Shown here: piece after piece, positions 43,328-52,523 of the stretch
Layout of the letters: every line of letters starts with the position of its first letter
Position numbering within the stretch: the first letter of the stretch is position 1
Assembly: GCF_016811915.1 (NCBI RefSeq)
Contig: NZ_CP069127.1
Span: forward strand, 3,943,001-4,007,000
DNA: 64,000 nucleotides
Direction: 5' to 3'
Source of the DNA: Brevibacillus choshinensis
GTDB lineage: Bacteria > Bacillota > Bacilli > Brevibacillales > Brevibacillaceae
The notes under the pieces: model-generated
The model's database searches: none
The model's input: only the letters and a program-made list of their open reading frames with translations
What the model was told of the DNA's origin: nothing
Program-made: the position numbers and the translations under genes

Positions 43328-43347
43328 ATACAGTCGGTTTACTGTAT
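43328..43347. promoter_or_regulatory. dyad upstream of the secreted hydrolase gene
   Basis: ATACAGT / ACTGTAT separated by six bases, about 40 bases before the start codon; a candidate operator. Confidence 0.5.
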
Positions 43348-43385
43348 ATCCTACCGGCAGAAATAAATGAATTGGAGGAACTCCC

Positions 43386-44675
43386 ATGATGAAGTTAGTC
43401 CTTGCGAGCACGATCACCACGCTCGCGATATTCACAAGCGCATTGACAGCCACCGCTCAAGTAAGCCATGCAGCCGCTGAGCAAACACTCCATACCATGA
43501 TAACGGTTGATTCCAAGGATGCTTTGCCAAAAATGACGGGTTCGTATCAGGTGGGAACGGCAACCTTTGATTGGGTGGATCCAGCTAGGGAGGATTCACT
43601 GACTGCGGAGCCTAACGATCACAGAAAACTGAAGATCCAAGCTTGGTATCCAATAGACAGCAGCATCGGACTGCAAACCCAACCGTATATTCCGGCAACG
43701 GCAGAAGGAATCGGCAAGATGATAAAAAGTAGGGGAATGGGGAAGGCATTCGCGGATATCAACCAGATCAACACTCACACTTTTAAAAATGGCTTACTGT
43801 CCAATAAAATGAAGAAATACCCGATTGTCTTGTTCTCGCATGGTCTAGGTGTGAGCATCTGGAATTACCAATCGATTACTCGTGAACTAGCGAGCCAAGG
43901 GTATATCGTGTTTGGTATCGAGCATACTCATTTCAGCTTTGGCACTGAATTCGAAGACGGACACTTTACTCCCATTGCACCAAAAAATGTAACCGGGATC
44001 CCCAATCTCAACGAAATGGATGCTGACATCAATCAAGTATGGGTAAAGGACATCCAGTTTGTTCTGAACCAGCTTGATGTGTTGAACAAGACGGACCAGA
44101 AACGTAACTTTGGGAATAAGCTCGATTTAGACAAGATTGCTGCGATCGGACATTCGTTTGGAGGAGCGGCTGCAGCTCGGGCCTTACAAGTCGAACCAAG
44201 GATTAAAGCTGCAATGAACATGGATGGTGCCTTTGTGGGACTTTTAGATGAAGCAGGTAACATGACCAAGCCATTCACCTTTCTAGTAACCGAAGATAAT
44301 CAAAAGATATTTAAAGGAGAGGTGGAACAACCCCTTCCGCCTGGACTAGATGAAAAGACGGTCAAGGATCTCAAAGAATCATTCAAAGTTTTTGGCAGCA
44401 GATACAAACAGGCAGTAGCTGGGCCCGCTTACGAAATCGTTATCGCAGGGGCCACTCATATGAACTTTACGGATATGCCGTTGTTGCAGCCATATTTAGT
44501 CGGGTCACCTTACGCTGCTTTGCCCCCTGCAAAAGCAAAGCCTGAACAGATCCATGCAATGACCAATCGTGTAATCCTGTCTTTTCTGGATAAAACCCTC
44601 AAAAACAAACCGAATACGATCTTTGATCTCGATCGAAAAGAATTACTCGCACCTGATTTAACCATTGTTCAGTAA
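43386..44675 (+). CDS. secreted alpha/beta hydrolase (PAF acetylhydrolase-like)
   Basis: The 429-residue protein has a signal peptide (MMKLVLASTITTLAIFTSALTATAQVSHA), FSHGLGVSIWNYQSITRELASQGYIVFGIEHTH, the nucleophile elbow GHSFGGAAAA and the late histidine in AGATHMNFTDMP. This arrangement fits the platelet-activating-factor acetylhydrolase group of lipases/esterases. GGAGG lies before two consecutive ATG codons (43386, 43389). It is monocistronic. Confidence 0.88.
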   Translation: MMKLVLASTITTLAIFTSALTATAQVSHAAAEQTLHTMITVDSKDALPKMTGSYQVGTATFDWVDPAREDSLTAEPNDHRKLKIQAWYPIDSSIGLQTQPYIPATAEGIGKMIKSRGMGKAFADINQINTHTFKNGLLSNKMKKYPIVLFSHGLGVSIWNYQSITRELASQGYIVFGIEHTHFSFGTEFEDGHFTPIAPKNVTGIPNLNEMDADINQVWVKDIQFVLNQLDVLNKTDQKRNFGNKLDLDKIAAIGHSFGGAAAARALQVEPRIKAAMNMDGAFVGLLDEAGNMTKPFTFLVTEDNQKIFKGEVEQPLPPGLDEKTVKDLKESFKVFGSRYKQAVAGPAYEIVIAGATHMNFTDMPLLQPYLVGSPYAALPPAKAKPEQIHAMTNRVILSFLDKTLKNKPNTIFDLDRKELLAPDLTIVQ

Positions 44676-44683
44676 AAGTCTAA

Positions 44684-44716
44684 TGCCCACATCATTTGGT
44701 GTGGGCAAGTTATTTT
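44684..44716 (+). terminator. terminator after the secreted hydrolase gene
   Basis: TGCCCACA / TGTGGGCA stem with AGTTATTTT after it. Confidence 0.65.
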
Positions 44717-44782
44717 CGCTCAAGTCAAGTTCCTTTTCCATCAGACTACTTGCCGCAAAGGTACATGCGCTGGTATGCACGA

Positions 44783-45319
44783 TCAATGCTTCCACGTCAA
44801 CACTTCATCTGGATTCGCCACTTCCCTGCCATAAAAGCGATGCGAGCGGAAATTGTGAATTTCCTCGCAGGCCTTGGCCATGTTTTCGAGAATTTCCTTT
44901 TGAGGCACATCACCCGGGCTCCAGTAGTAGACTTTCATCTCATACGGCTCGCCGGTGTGATCCTCTCGCTTGTATTCGATCCGGTCTGCTTTCACAAAGC
45001 CGTTTTTGTGGTAAAAACGGGCTCTTCTCACCGTATCTTCATCCTCGTGATCGACAGGCTCTACTTCCAAAAGGATGGTTTTCCCTTTTTCCTTGAGCTT
45101 GTTCAATACCTTTGACCCGATGCCTTGTCCTCTCGTATTGGGATTGATCAGCAAATAATCGATAAAGAGAAAGGTCGGGAATTCCGCGTACAGCAAAAGG
45201 TAGTCCTCTGTTTCCTCTTTGTGATACACGTCTTTATCCTTTATCAAGGCCTGAAACTGCCCGAAATCTTTCATCTCGTGTTCAGGAAAGTAATCGTTGA
45301 GACGCTCATACCATTGCAT
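44783..45319 (-). CDS. GNAT-family N-acetyltransferase
   Basis: The 178-residue protein has DYLLINPNTRGQGIGSKVLNKLKEKG, the acetyl-CoA-binding motif A of GNAT proteins, followed by KTILLEVEPVD and ARFYHKNGF, the motif B region. The ATG at 45319 has GAGGGG about 10 bases upstream. Its substrate is unknown. Confidence 0.88.
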   Translation of the reverse strand: MQWYERLNDYFPEHEMKDFGQFQALIKDKDVYHKEETEDYLLLYAEFPTFLFIDYLLINPNTRGQGIGSKVLNKLKEKGKTILLEVEPVDHEDEDTVRRARFYHKNGFVKADRIEYKREDHTGEPYEMKVYYWSPGDVPQKEILENMAKACEEIHNFRSHRFYGREVANPDEVLTWKH

Positions 45320-45416
45320 GCTGCGATTCCCCCTCATTGGCAGACTCTCCACTTCCCAAATTAGCTTGTCCTAGAGAGAAGCCTTCCACTCATGAACCAA
45401 CAAAAGGGGCAGGCGA

Positions 45417-45623
45417 TCACCAATTTTGAAGTACCCAATTCCCGATGAAAATCACCAATCCCAAGATGATGTTGAACCAGCCAAGAAACTGGCTCACTCC
45501 CTTTTCCTTCTGCATTCCCACCATCGAGTACTTTTTAACGTCCACTCGCAGCAGAATCAATCCCGTCAATAGCAGCAAGGGGATGACGTAAACGAAAAAT
45601 CCGATGCTACCTCCAGCAATCAT
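45417..45623 (-). CDS. small two-TM protein at the end of the ger operon (candidate germinant receptor D subunit)
   Basis: The 68-residue protein has two hydrophobic segments (about residues 4-24 and 50-66) separated by a short charged loop. It lies about 30 bases downstream of gerC on the same strand with GGGAG before the ATG at 45623. Small two-TM D proteins are encoded in or next to many ger operons in Bacillus; this would be one on size, topology and position. Confidence 0.6.
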   Translation of the reverse strand: MIAGGSIGFFVYVIPLLLLTGLILLRVDVKKYSMVGMQKEKGVSQFLGWFNIILGLVIFIGNWVLQNW

Positions 45624-45655
45624 ACAGCACTCTCCCATCCTTTCCTTTCCAATAC

Positions 45656-46894
45656 CTATCTCGCCTTCATGCCAACCCGTCTGATTTCGATGTTTACCTG
45701 AACATCGACCGTACTATCTTTGTACATTTCTTGCCATCTTTCTTTGCTTTTCACCTGCTGATTCCAAAAACGAGGCTCCTTTCCTCGCACATACTCGCCG
45801 AAGCCAAAAATGTCAGAGCCTTTCTCTTGCGTTTTCGCAATCAGGCTTTTATAAAATTTTGTGGCTGCCTGTTCATCTTGGCGTTCCAACTTCTCGATGA
45901 GGGCAGGTGTGATAAAGGTATCTCTTTCATTGCTTTTTTCTTCCAGGTTGACCTCGATGAATGCTTTCACAACGAAATGAGGTCGACCGTCCTTGATGGC
46001 AACGTTGATTTTGGATCTCCGATAAGTAGCATACAGATTGACCACATTTTGCGTGTCATCGATCCGGACAAAGCTTCGATACCCTGCCGGATTCATCCCT
46101 TTGATCGCCATGTAAGCAGCGATTTCAAAAGGCTTGGTGACACCTACCATCTTGTCGCCCTTGAAATAGGCGATTCCCGCGAGTTCTACATTTTGTTCTT
46201 TCATGAGCGCAATGTAAGGTAGGTATGCTTCTTTCCCTTTCTTGGAAGAATCGCTCCAAAACAACCCGATGTAATCAGCAGGGAATTTCCCCATTCGGAC
46301 TGCCTCGTCCAGAGTGGACATCAGGTACAAGGAAGGCACGCGTTCCAATTTGGGTGCCGCTTTCATGATTGGTTCTGCTTTTCCTTTGGAGATCATTATC
46401 CAAGCCATTCTTCGCACTTCCGAATTACGCCTGAAAAAGTCATTCAGATTCTCCATTCCTCTTTTCGCCACTTCTTCTGACACCACGATGACGCGCAAAT
46501 GCCCGAAGAAGAGCCTTCCCGAAATTTGCTGCTGCAAATTCATGAGGGCATCATCGATAGAGTGACCGACCACTTCGATCACCCAGACCGTATTTTGCCC
46601 GCCTCCACCTGTCTGTCCTCCGCCTTCCCCCGGACCCAGCGGAATCCTCCCCGGCAAGCCGATTTGCGCTGCGACGCGAATCATCTCTTTTTTCGGGACT
46701 GGAAATTTGCCGCGAATATGAGAAACCTCTCGCTCTTGCTTTTCCGCTTCCGGTCCCGCCGCATCCACGGAAATACCCAAGACGACTGCGCGTTCTTCTA
46801 TTTCCAGGCGGTCCCAGCAGCCGACCAGGAACGGGAGCATGAGCATGATGGCAGCGGCCAGCTTAGCTTGGTTTATCCATTGCTTTATCTTCAT
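45656..46894 (-). CDS. gerC: Ger(x)C-family spore germination lipoprotein
   Basis: The 412-residue protein has a lipobox LVGC near residue 26 followed by WDRLEIEERAVVLGISVDA, the Ger(x)C N-terminal mark, and later SGRLFFGHLRVIVVSEEVAKRGMENLNDFFRRNSEVRR. It is the C subunit of a germinant receptor in the spore inner membrane. The ATG at 46894 has AGAGG upstream and overlaps the preceding gerB gene by 32 bases. Confidence 0.95.
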   Translation of the reverse strand: MKIKQWINQAKLAAAIMLMLPFLVGCWDRLEIEERAVVLGISVDAAGPEAEKQEREVSHIRGKFPVPKKEMIRVAAQIGLPGRIPLGPGEGGGQTGGGGQNTVWVIEVVGHSIDDALMNLQQQISGRLFFGHLRVIVVSEEVAKRGMENLNDFFRRNSEVRRMAWIMISKGKAEPIMKAAPKLERVPSLYLMSTLDEAVRMGKFPADYIGLFWSDSSKKGKEAYLPYIALMKEQNVELAGIAYFKGDKMVGVTKPFEIAAYMAIKGMNPAGYRSFVRIDDTQNVVNLYATYRRSKINVAIKDGRPHFVVKAFIEVNLEEKSNERDTFITPALIEKLERQDEQAATKFYKSLIAKTQEKGSDIFGFGEYVRGKEPRFWNQQVKSKERWQEMYKDSTVDVQVNIEIRRVGMKAR

Positions 46895-47984
46895 TGCGAT
46901 CCTCTCTTTTCCCGCGGATGACAGCAACGATCAACAGAATACCTGGATAAATAATCGTAATGACGAGACCGGTGCGGCTCACGCTTTCAATGATGTCGTA
47001 CATTTGCAAGATGTTTTGGGGGATCATTGCCACGATAAAAACAAATGGCAGGAGGAAAAAGGAAAACATTCGATGATCGCGTAAGCGGAACAGTTTGCTC
47101 ATGGAATGAATCGTCAAATAATAACTGGAAAACAAGGTTGTAAACACAGCCGTCACCCATACGGTCAGGAAGGCAGCGTCCAAGCGTTCCAAAATATTTG
47201 CAGGCAAGGATGTGGCTTTAGCCAATTCAAGTGTGGGCCAGAGCAGCTTCTTGATTTCCTCTGCGCCAAACAGGCCTACCGTCGCGACAACAATCGTGAC
47301 ATATAGCCCTCCCGTTATCAGCATCGCCAAAACGCTCGCCTTCATCACTCGATCGGGATTTCGCATGGCGGGGATGACCATGGTCAGAACGAATGAGCCC
47401 TGAAACAAGGCGGCTACCGTAAAGACCCCCATCATCAGATCCTTCTGTTCATTGCCCCAAACAGGCAGTAGATTGATGATTTCCGCGTTTTTCAGGGATA
47501 GCGATACGATGACAATGACCGGAAAAAGCAGAAATGGAAAATAAAATTGATGGAAATACGCAAAAGTGAAAATATCACTACGGGTGGAGATCGTTGCCAA
47601 CAGCAGCATGACAATCACCGTGACTTCCACTGGCGTCGATTTGAGCACCGAGGTGACAACCACTTCACCGAACTCACGTGCTGTGAGGGAAGTCAGTACG
47701 GCGAAAAAGGCGATCACTAAGAAGCTGCCGATTCTGGCAAGCCACTTTCCGATAATCTCCTCGCTGTAGAGGATAATGGTTTTACTGGGAAACCGTTTGC
47801 CCAGCAGAGTGATGACCCATAAGCCGACAAAAGCGAGACAAACTCCGAGCAGAGTCACAAACGGCGCTCCCGAACCCGCTGTCCGTACGGTAAAAAGCGG
47901 AAGGGGGAGGACTCCCACACCAATGATCGTACTAACTAATATAGTCACCGCCTGGATCACCGTTATCTTTTGAGGAACCTTCAC
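46863..47984 (-). CDS. gerB: GerB-family spore germination permease
   Basis: The 373-residue protein has about ten TM segments of the APC-like GerB family (KITVIQAVTILVSTIIGVGVLPLP at the start, EFGEVVVTSVLKSTPVEV, and a central LPVWGNEQKDLMMGVFTVAALFQGSF). It binds germinants in the receptor complex. It starts at a GTG with GGGGGA upstream, overlaps gerA by 53 bases and gerC by 32 bases. Confidence 0.95.
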   Translation of the reverse strand: MKVPQKITVIQAVTILVSTIIGVGVLPLPLFTVRTAGSGAPFVTLLGVCLAFVGLWVITLLGKRFPSKTIILYSEEIIGKWLARIGSFLVIAFFAVLTSLTAREFGEVVVTSVLKSTPVEVTVIVMLLLATISTRSDIFTFAYFHQFYFPFLLFPVIVIVSLSLKNAEIINLLPVWGNEQKDLMMGVFTVAALFQGSFVLTMVIPAMRNPDRVMKASVLAMLITGGLYVTIVVATVGLFGAEEIKKLLWPTLELAKATSLPANILERLDAAFLTVWVTAVFTTLFSSYYLTIHSMSKLFRLRDHRMFSFFLLPFVFIVAMIPQNILQMYDIIESVSRTGLVITIIYPGILLIVAVIRGKREDRNEDKAMDKPS

Positions 47985-49620
47985 CGGTAATGTCCCCCTT
48001 TCCCACCTGAGAACGTGAAGAGGTATTCAAATGATCGCTCGGGACTTTCAGTTTCTCGACGATTGATTCGTCCAATTTGGTCTGATCCAGCGGCTTCAAG
48101 AAAACAGGTCTCTTTCTTAATGACCACAACGGTCCCCGCGTGAACAAGTCCTTCATTCCCTGAAAGCTCCCTGGCACCAACGGACTTAAATAAGGAACAC
48201 CAAATGATTTCAGCGATAAGAGATGATTCACAATAAGAATCAACCCAACCACGACTCCGTAGAGGCCAAAGATGCCAGCCATCACAATCAGCGGAAAACG
48301 GAGAAGCCTGAGTGCCAGCGCAGCATTGTAGGCAGGTGTGGCAAAGGACCCGATCGTCGTCAGCGCAATGATGACGACCGTGATCGGACTTGCAAATCCG
48401 GCAGCAACCGCAGCTTGCCCAATGACGAGCACTCCCACAATCGACAGCGCCCCCCCTACTTGCTGCGGCAAACGAATGGTCGCTTCTCGCAAAACCTCCA
48501 TCGAAATTTCGATGACTAAGACTTCGATCACGGCCGGGAACGGTACACCGGCTCTTCCACCCGCCACAGCAACGGCAAACTCTGTCGGAATCAGCTCTGG
48601 GTTAAACGAGATGACCCCCACATAAAGCGATGGAAATACCAATGAGAACATGAGTGCCACCAGCCGCGCCAAACGTATGGCACTCATGAGGAGAAATCGC
48701 TCCGTATAATCCTCCACAGCCTGGTAGAACTGGTTGAACACAGTCGGAACTAGCAGGGCTAACGGAGATCCATCGACAAGTATGGCCACTCTGCCTTCCA
48801 GCAAGTTGGCTGCTACTTTATCGGGTCGCTCCGTATACTGGACTTGCGGGAATGGGGATATATGATTGTCTTCGATGAACTGCTCCAAATAGCCAGAGTC
48901 CAGCACAGCATCTATGTCGATGATGGACAACCGTTGCATGACTTCCTCGATGAGTTCAGGATTTGCAATGCCTTGCATGAAGCAAACCGCTACTTTCGAT
49001 TTGGTTCTGCTGCCGATTTCCAGCGTCCGGACGCAAAGATCCGGTGTTTGCAATCGATAGCGAAGCAGGGCGATATTCGTTCCCAAAAGCTCGATGAAAC
49101 CCTCGCGAGGACCTCGGATCACCTGTTCGGTCGCAGGTTGGTCGATGCTTCTCTTTTCAATATTGCGAGTCCCGATCAGGAAAGCATCGTCCAGGCCTTC
49201 AACGGCTACTATCGTCTGACCGCGCAAAATTCCTTCAACAAGCTTGGAGAGCCGATTTTCCAGCACTGCTTCACTGTGATAGAGGGTTTCGTTGATCAAG
49301 ACGTCTTTTAACCGATCAGGATTGAGTTCCCTCCCCTTTCGTTTGGGCGATGTCAGCATCAACGGTTTTAAAATATCTGTATTCAAGTTGTTCTGATCAA
49401 TCATGTTGGAGTAATAAAACATGACGGCGGAATACTGGCCGAACACATGAAAACGCCGCATGGAAAAATCAGCGTTTTCTCCGAAGATCCGATTGATATA
49501 CGATATCGTATCCTCCAGATTTCCGTTTATTTTTTGATCAGCCTGCTCTTGATTCAATTGATCGGGCGCTGTGACATAGGTCTGATTGATTTTCTGGCTG
49601 AACCATTTGGAAAATGGCAT
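47932..49620 (-). CDS. gerA: GerA-family spore germination protein
   Basis: The 562-residue protein has a soluble N-terminal part with INRIFGENADFSMRRFHVFG and GQTIVAVEGLDDAFLIGTRNIEKRSIDQPATEQVIRGPREGFIELLGTNIALLR, and five or so C-terminal TM segments with the conserved PFPAVIEVLVIEISMEVLREATIRLPQQVGGALSIVGVLVIGQAAV. It is the A subunit of a nutrient germinant receptor. A GGTGG precedes the ATG. It leads the operon; a sigma-G promoter was not found with confidence. Confidence 0.95.
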   Translation of the reverse strand: MPFSKWFSQKINQTYVTAPDQLNQEQADQKINGNLEDTISYINRIFGENADFSMRRFHVFGQYSAVMFYYSNMIDQNNLNTDILKPLMLTSPKRKGRELNPDRLKDVLINETLYHSEAVLENRLSKLVEGILRGQTIVAVEGLDDAFLIGTRNIEKRSIDQPATEQVIRGPREGFIELLGTNIALLRYRLQTPDLCVRTLEIGSRTKSKVAVCFMQGIANPELIEEVMQRLSIIDIDAVLDSGYLEQFIEDNHISPFPQVQYTERPDKVAANLLEGRVAILVDGSPLALLVPTVFNQFYQAVEDYTERFLLMSAIRLARLVALMFSLVFPSLYVGVISFNPELIPTEFAVAVAGGRAGVPFPAVIEVLVIEISMEVLREATIRLPQQVGGALSIVGVLVIGQAAVAAGFASPITVVIIALTTIGSFATPAYNAALALRLLRFPLIVMAGIFGLYGVVVGLILIVNHLLSLKSFGVPYLSPLVPGSFQGMKDLFTRGPLWSLRKRPVFLKPLDQTKLDESIVEKLKVPSDHLNTSSRSQVGKGDITGEGSSKDNGDPGGDYIS

Positions 49621-49685
49621 GTTTCCACCGCCGATTCCTCAAGCAAATTTTCCTTGCTCATTCATTTTCCATCATCATTGACATT

Positions 49686-49871
49686 TCACTTCCTGTTTAA
49701 ACGAAAAACCCACGGGCACATTCCGTGGGCTTCGCTGGCTGTGGATACATTCCACGGGTGGTACCAGCCCCGTCCCCCGGATCGACCTTGCCGGATGTAA
49801 TGAGAGAAAGGGATGATGACCCGGTCGCCCTTTTTTAGCTTGGTAGCGACCTGGAGCTCGGCATCTATCAA
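49686..49871 (-). pseudogene. minus-strand ORF fragment opposite the protease 5' region
   Basis: This frame reads plausibly as protein (DAELQVATKLKKGDRVIIPF, then SHYIRQGRSGGRGWYHPW) and a GGAGGT with a TTG start near 49862-49871 is available, but its stop lies beyond the terminator at 49703-49729. It may be the 3' remnant of a gene whose 5' end was deleted, or a chance ORF; no domain is recognised. Confidence 0.3.
49703..49729 (-). terminator. minus-strand terminator with no intact gene before it
   Basis: CCCACGG / CCGTGGG with a seven-base loop and five T on the minus strand. It sits between the ger operon and a plus-strand protease, so it points to a lost or truncated minus-strand gene. 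Confidence 0.7.
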
Positions 49872-49889
49872 CTCACCTCCAAACGCAAG

Positions 49890-50810
49890 ATGCGGCAGAT
49901 ATGGAGGCACTATCAGGATCTGGATGAAATCGAATTTGCAGAGCCCAACTATCGTTTCAAAGCATTTGCGAATTCGAACGACCCTTACTTTACAAGCTAT
50001 CAATATGGCCCGCAAAGGATCCAAGCCCCTTCTGCATGGGATGTGACCCAAGGGAGCGCGTCTGTCAAAATTGCCGTCGTCGATACAGGTGTACAACTGG
50101 ATCATCCTGAGCTGCAATCCAAAGTCATCCAAGGATACGATTACGTAAACAATGACGCCAATCCCATGGATGGAAACGGTCACGGAACCCATGTAGCAGG
50201 TATCGCCACCGCCGTGACCAACAATGCTTATGGAATGGCCGGGGTATGTCCGATCGCTTCGATTTTACCCGTGCGAGTATTGGATGAATCGGGGAGTGGT
50301 GATCTGCTGAACGTGGCGAGAGGAATCATCTTTGCCGCCTCGCAGGGAGCGCAAGTAATCAACCTCAGCCTGGGCTCTCCGGCACCAGCTTCAACCCTGC
50401 AAACGGCAATCGATTATGCCTGGCGGAAAGGCTCCGTCATCGTAGCGGCTGCAGGCAATGACGGGTCATCCGTGCCAAACTATCCAGCCAATTACCCAAA
50501 TGTCCTATCAGTCGCATCTACCAACGCCAATGACGTGAAATCCGGATTCTCCAACTTTGGCCGCTGGGTGGATGTAACGGCACCTGGGGAAAATATCTTA
50601 TCGACCTACCCCGGGAATCACTACGCCTACCTAAGCGGCACTTCGATGGCTGCGCCCCACGTTGCCGGCGTCGCTGCACTCCTGGCCTCCCAGGGAAGAA
50701 CCAACGCTCAGATCCAGAGCATCATCCAGACGACTTCTGATCCCATTCCTGGGACAGGTACTTACTGGCTGAATGGACGAGTGAATGCCGCACGAGCTGT
50801 GCGATCCTGA
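49890..50810 (+). CDS. subtilisin-family (S8, thermitase-like) serine protease, apparently 5'-truncated
   Basis: The catalytic domain is complete: Asp65 in AVVDTGVQLDHPEL, His98 in GNGHGTHVAGI, the oxyanion Asn190 in AAAGNDGS and Ser252 in SGTSMAAPHVAG. Before it come the end of an I9-like propeptide (DEIEFAEPNYRF). No signal peptide exists, no ribosome binding site precedes the ATG at 49890, and the propeptide frame continues upstream only to a TAG at 49836, beyond which nothing resembles a secretion signal. Related proteases are exported; this copy is probably a truncated gene, though an active intracellular form cannot be excluded. Confidence 0.75.
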   Translation: MRQIWRHYQDLDEIEFAEPNYRFKAFANSNDPYFTSYQYGPQRIQAPSAWDVTQGSASVKIAVVDTGVQLDHPELQSKVIQGYDYVNNDANPMDGNGHGTHVAGIATAVTNNAYGMAGVCPIASILPVRVLDESGSGDLLNVARGIIFAASQGAQVINLSLGSPAPASTLQTAIDYAWRKGSVIVAAAGNDGSSVPNYPANYPNVLSVASTNANDVKSGFSNFGRWVDVTAPGENILSTYPGNHYAYLSGTSMAAPHVAGVAALLASQGRTNAQIQSIIQTTSDPIPGTGTYWLNGRVNAARAVRS

Positions 50811-50816
50811 CATATA

Positions 50817-50859
50817 AAAACAGCGGCCGACTAAAATCCTAGGGCAGCCGCTGTTTTTT
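50817..50859. terminator. terminator between convergent genes
   Basis: AAAACAGCGGC / GCCGCTGTTTT with a long loop and T run. Confidence 0.75.
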
Positions 50860-50875
50860 CATGGTCAACTGGAAT

Positions 50876-52440
50876 TTACAGACCATACTTTTTCCTTTTT
50901 TGCAAAACCGCCGTATGGCTGATCCCCAAATAAGCCGCCGCTTGCCTGATGGAGGTATGCTCTTTCAAGGCACGCTTCAAGATGTTTTTTTCATAGGCAT
51001 CCATTTGTTCCTTGAGAAGATTCGTTGACGGCACGGGAGGCAGGAGATCCTTCCCTGATGAATCCTGCTGCATATCCAAGTACAAATTCTGCTCTTGAAT
51101 TTCATTCCCTGGGCAAAGATATACGGCTCGCTCCATTACATTTTGCAGCTCACGTACGTTTCCTGGCCAATGATGGGCTTGCAGGGCACGTATGGCCGAG
51201 TGCGTGAGAGGGATCATCGCCTGATTTGTCGCACGGCATATTTTTTGAATGAAGTATTGAGCCAGCATGGGGATGTCACTTTTGCGCTCTCGCAGTGGGG
51301 GAATCACGATGGGAATGACGTGCAGGCGATAATACAAATCCTCTCGGAACAGCCCTTTGCTCGTCATGTCTGCCAGATTTCGATTGGTGGCTGCAATAAT
51401 TCTAAGATCGATCGGAATGGTTTTGCTTCCCCCACTCTGCGTACCCTTCTCTCTTCCAAGACGCGCAGGAGCTTTGCTTGCAAATGAAGGGGAATATCCC
51501 CAATCTCATCCAGGAAAAGAGTGCCTCCCTCGGCAATCTCAAACAGTCCTGATTTTCCCCCTTTGAGCGCGCCTGTAAACGCCCCCTCTTCGTACCCAAA
51601 CAGCTCGCTTTCCAGCAACGCATCTGGAATGGCGGCGCAATTGATCGGAACGAAGGGGCCAGCCGAGCGATTGCTTTCAAAATGGATGGCTCTTGCAAAC
51701 AGTTCTTTTCCCGTGCCGCTTTCGCCTTGCAAGAAGACGGTCGCTTCACTTTTGGCGACACGCTTGGCAGTCTCAATGCACTGCCTCATATTGGTGCTTT
51801 GCTGAACAATTTCATCAAAAGAAAAGATTTCATTTCTCTGAACGGTTAAGAGCAATTCCTGGATCTGTTTATGGTCCCGAAGCACGATCACGACGCCTTG
51901 TCGTTCGCCATATTCAGCAGGGATAATGGGGTGGTAGCTGCAGATGTACGTCTTGAATTTTTTGTGTCCGGTTAACAATCTGACTTGGACGCTTGGCAGT
52001 TCGATGCCTTCGTACAGGCAGCGTTTCACCTCGCTCGACCCGTCCCCCCACAGCTTTTCGATGGAGTCATGCAAAAGCTGTTCAGGCTCCATATTCAGCA
52101 TGGTCCGAGCGGCCCGATTAACGGTGGTGACCCGTAATTGATCGTCCAACAAGAGAATACCTTCTGATACCGTTGTGAGAATCGTATGTATGCGATTTTC
52201 GCGTTCTTCGGCTGGGAGACATGGAATTGTCTTTGCCTGCTCGATTCCCTCCACCCGCTTGATCCTTTTTATGATCGTCTGGATCTCTCCAGGAGGTATC
52301 AGAGGGATTTTGACATAAATATAATGAGGCTTTACTTCCATTCCGATGATGTCAAGCTGGTTGGCAGCCAAACAGGCAATGACTTCATGGGTGATTCCGA
52401 CCCGGTTCACGCCTTTGATCTCCAAGGTAATCCCCACCAA
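50876..52440 (-). pseudogene. TyrR-like sigma-54-dependent activator with a one-base frameshift
   Basis: The first frame gives an ACT-like domain (residues 1-75), a PAS domain and most of the AAA+ domain ([21 protein letters not shown], the sigma-54 contact, and [10 protein letters not shown]). It shifts at five C (51429-51433; GGGGG on the coding strand). The second frame continues [20 protein letters not shown], the arginine-finger region FREDLYYRLHVIPI, and a Fis/TyrR-type helix-turn-helix SIRQAAAYLGISHTAVLQKR. One extra G restores a 521-residue protein. Start is a TTG or GTG near 52440 after AGGGGGAAG. It likely controls the adjacent lyase gene through the sigma-54 promoter at 53769-53786. 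Confidence 0.88.
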
Positions 52441-52485
52441 CGCACTTCCCCCTCACCCGCTCTATTTCTGTTTCCATCTTAGCAA

Positions 52486-52517
52486 AGAAAAGCCCGGTGC
52501 GAAATGCACACGGGCTC
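52486..52517 (-). terminator. terminator after the lyase gene
   Basis: GAGCCCG-GTGC / GCAC-CGGGCT on the minus strand followed by TTTTCTTT. Confidence 0.8.
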
Positions 52518-52523
52518 GAATGC

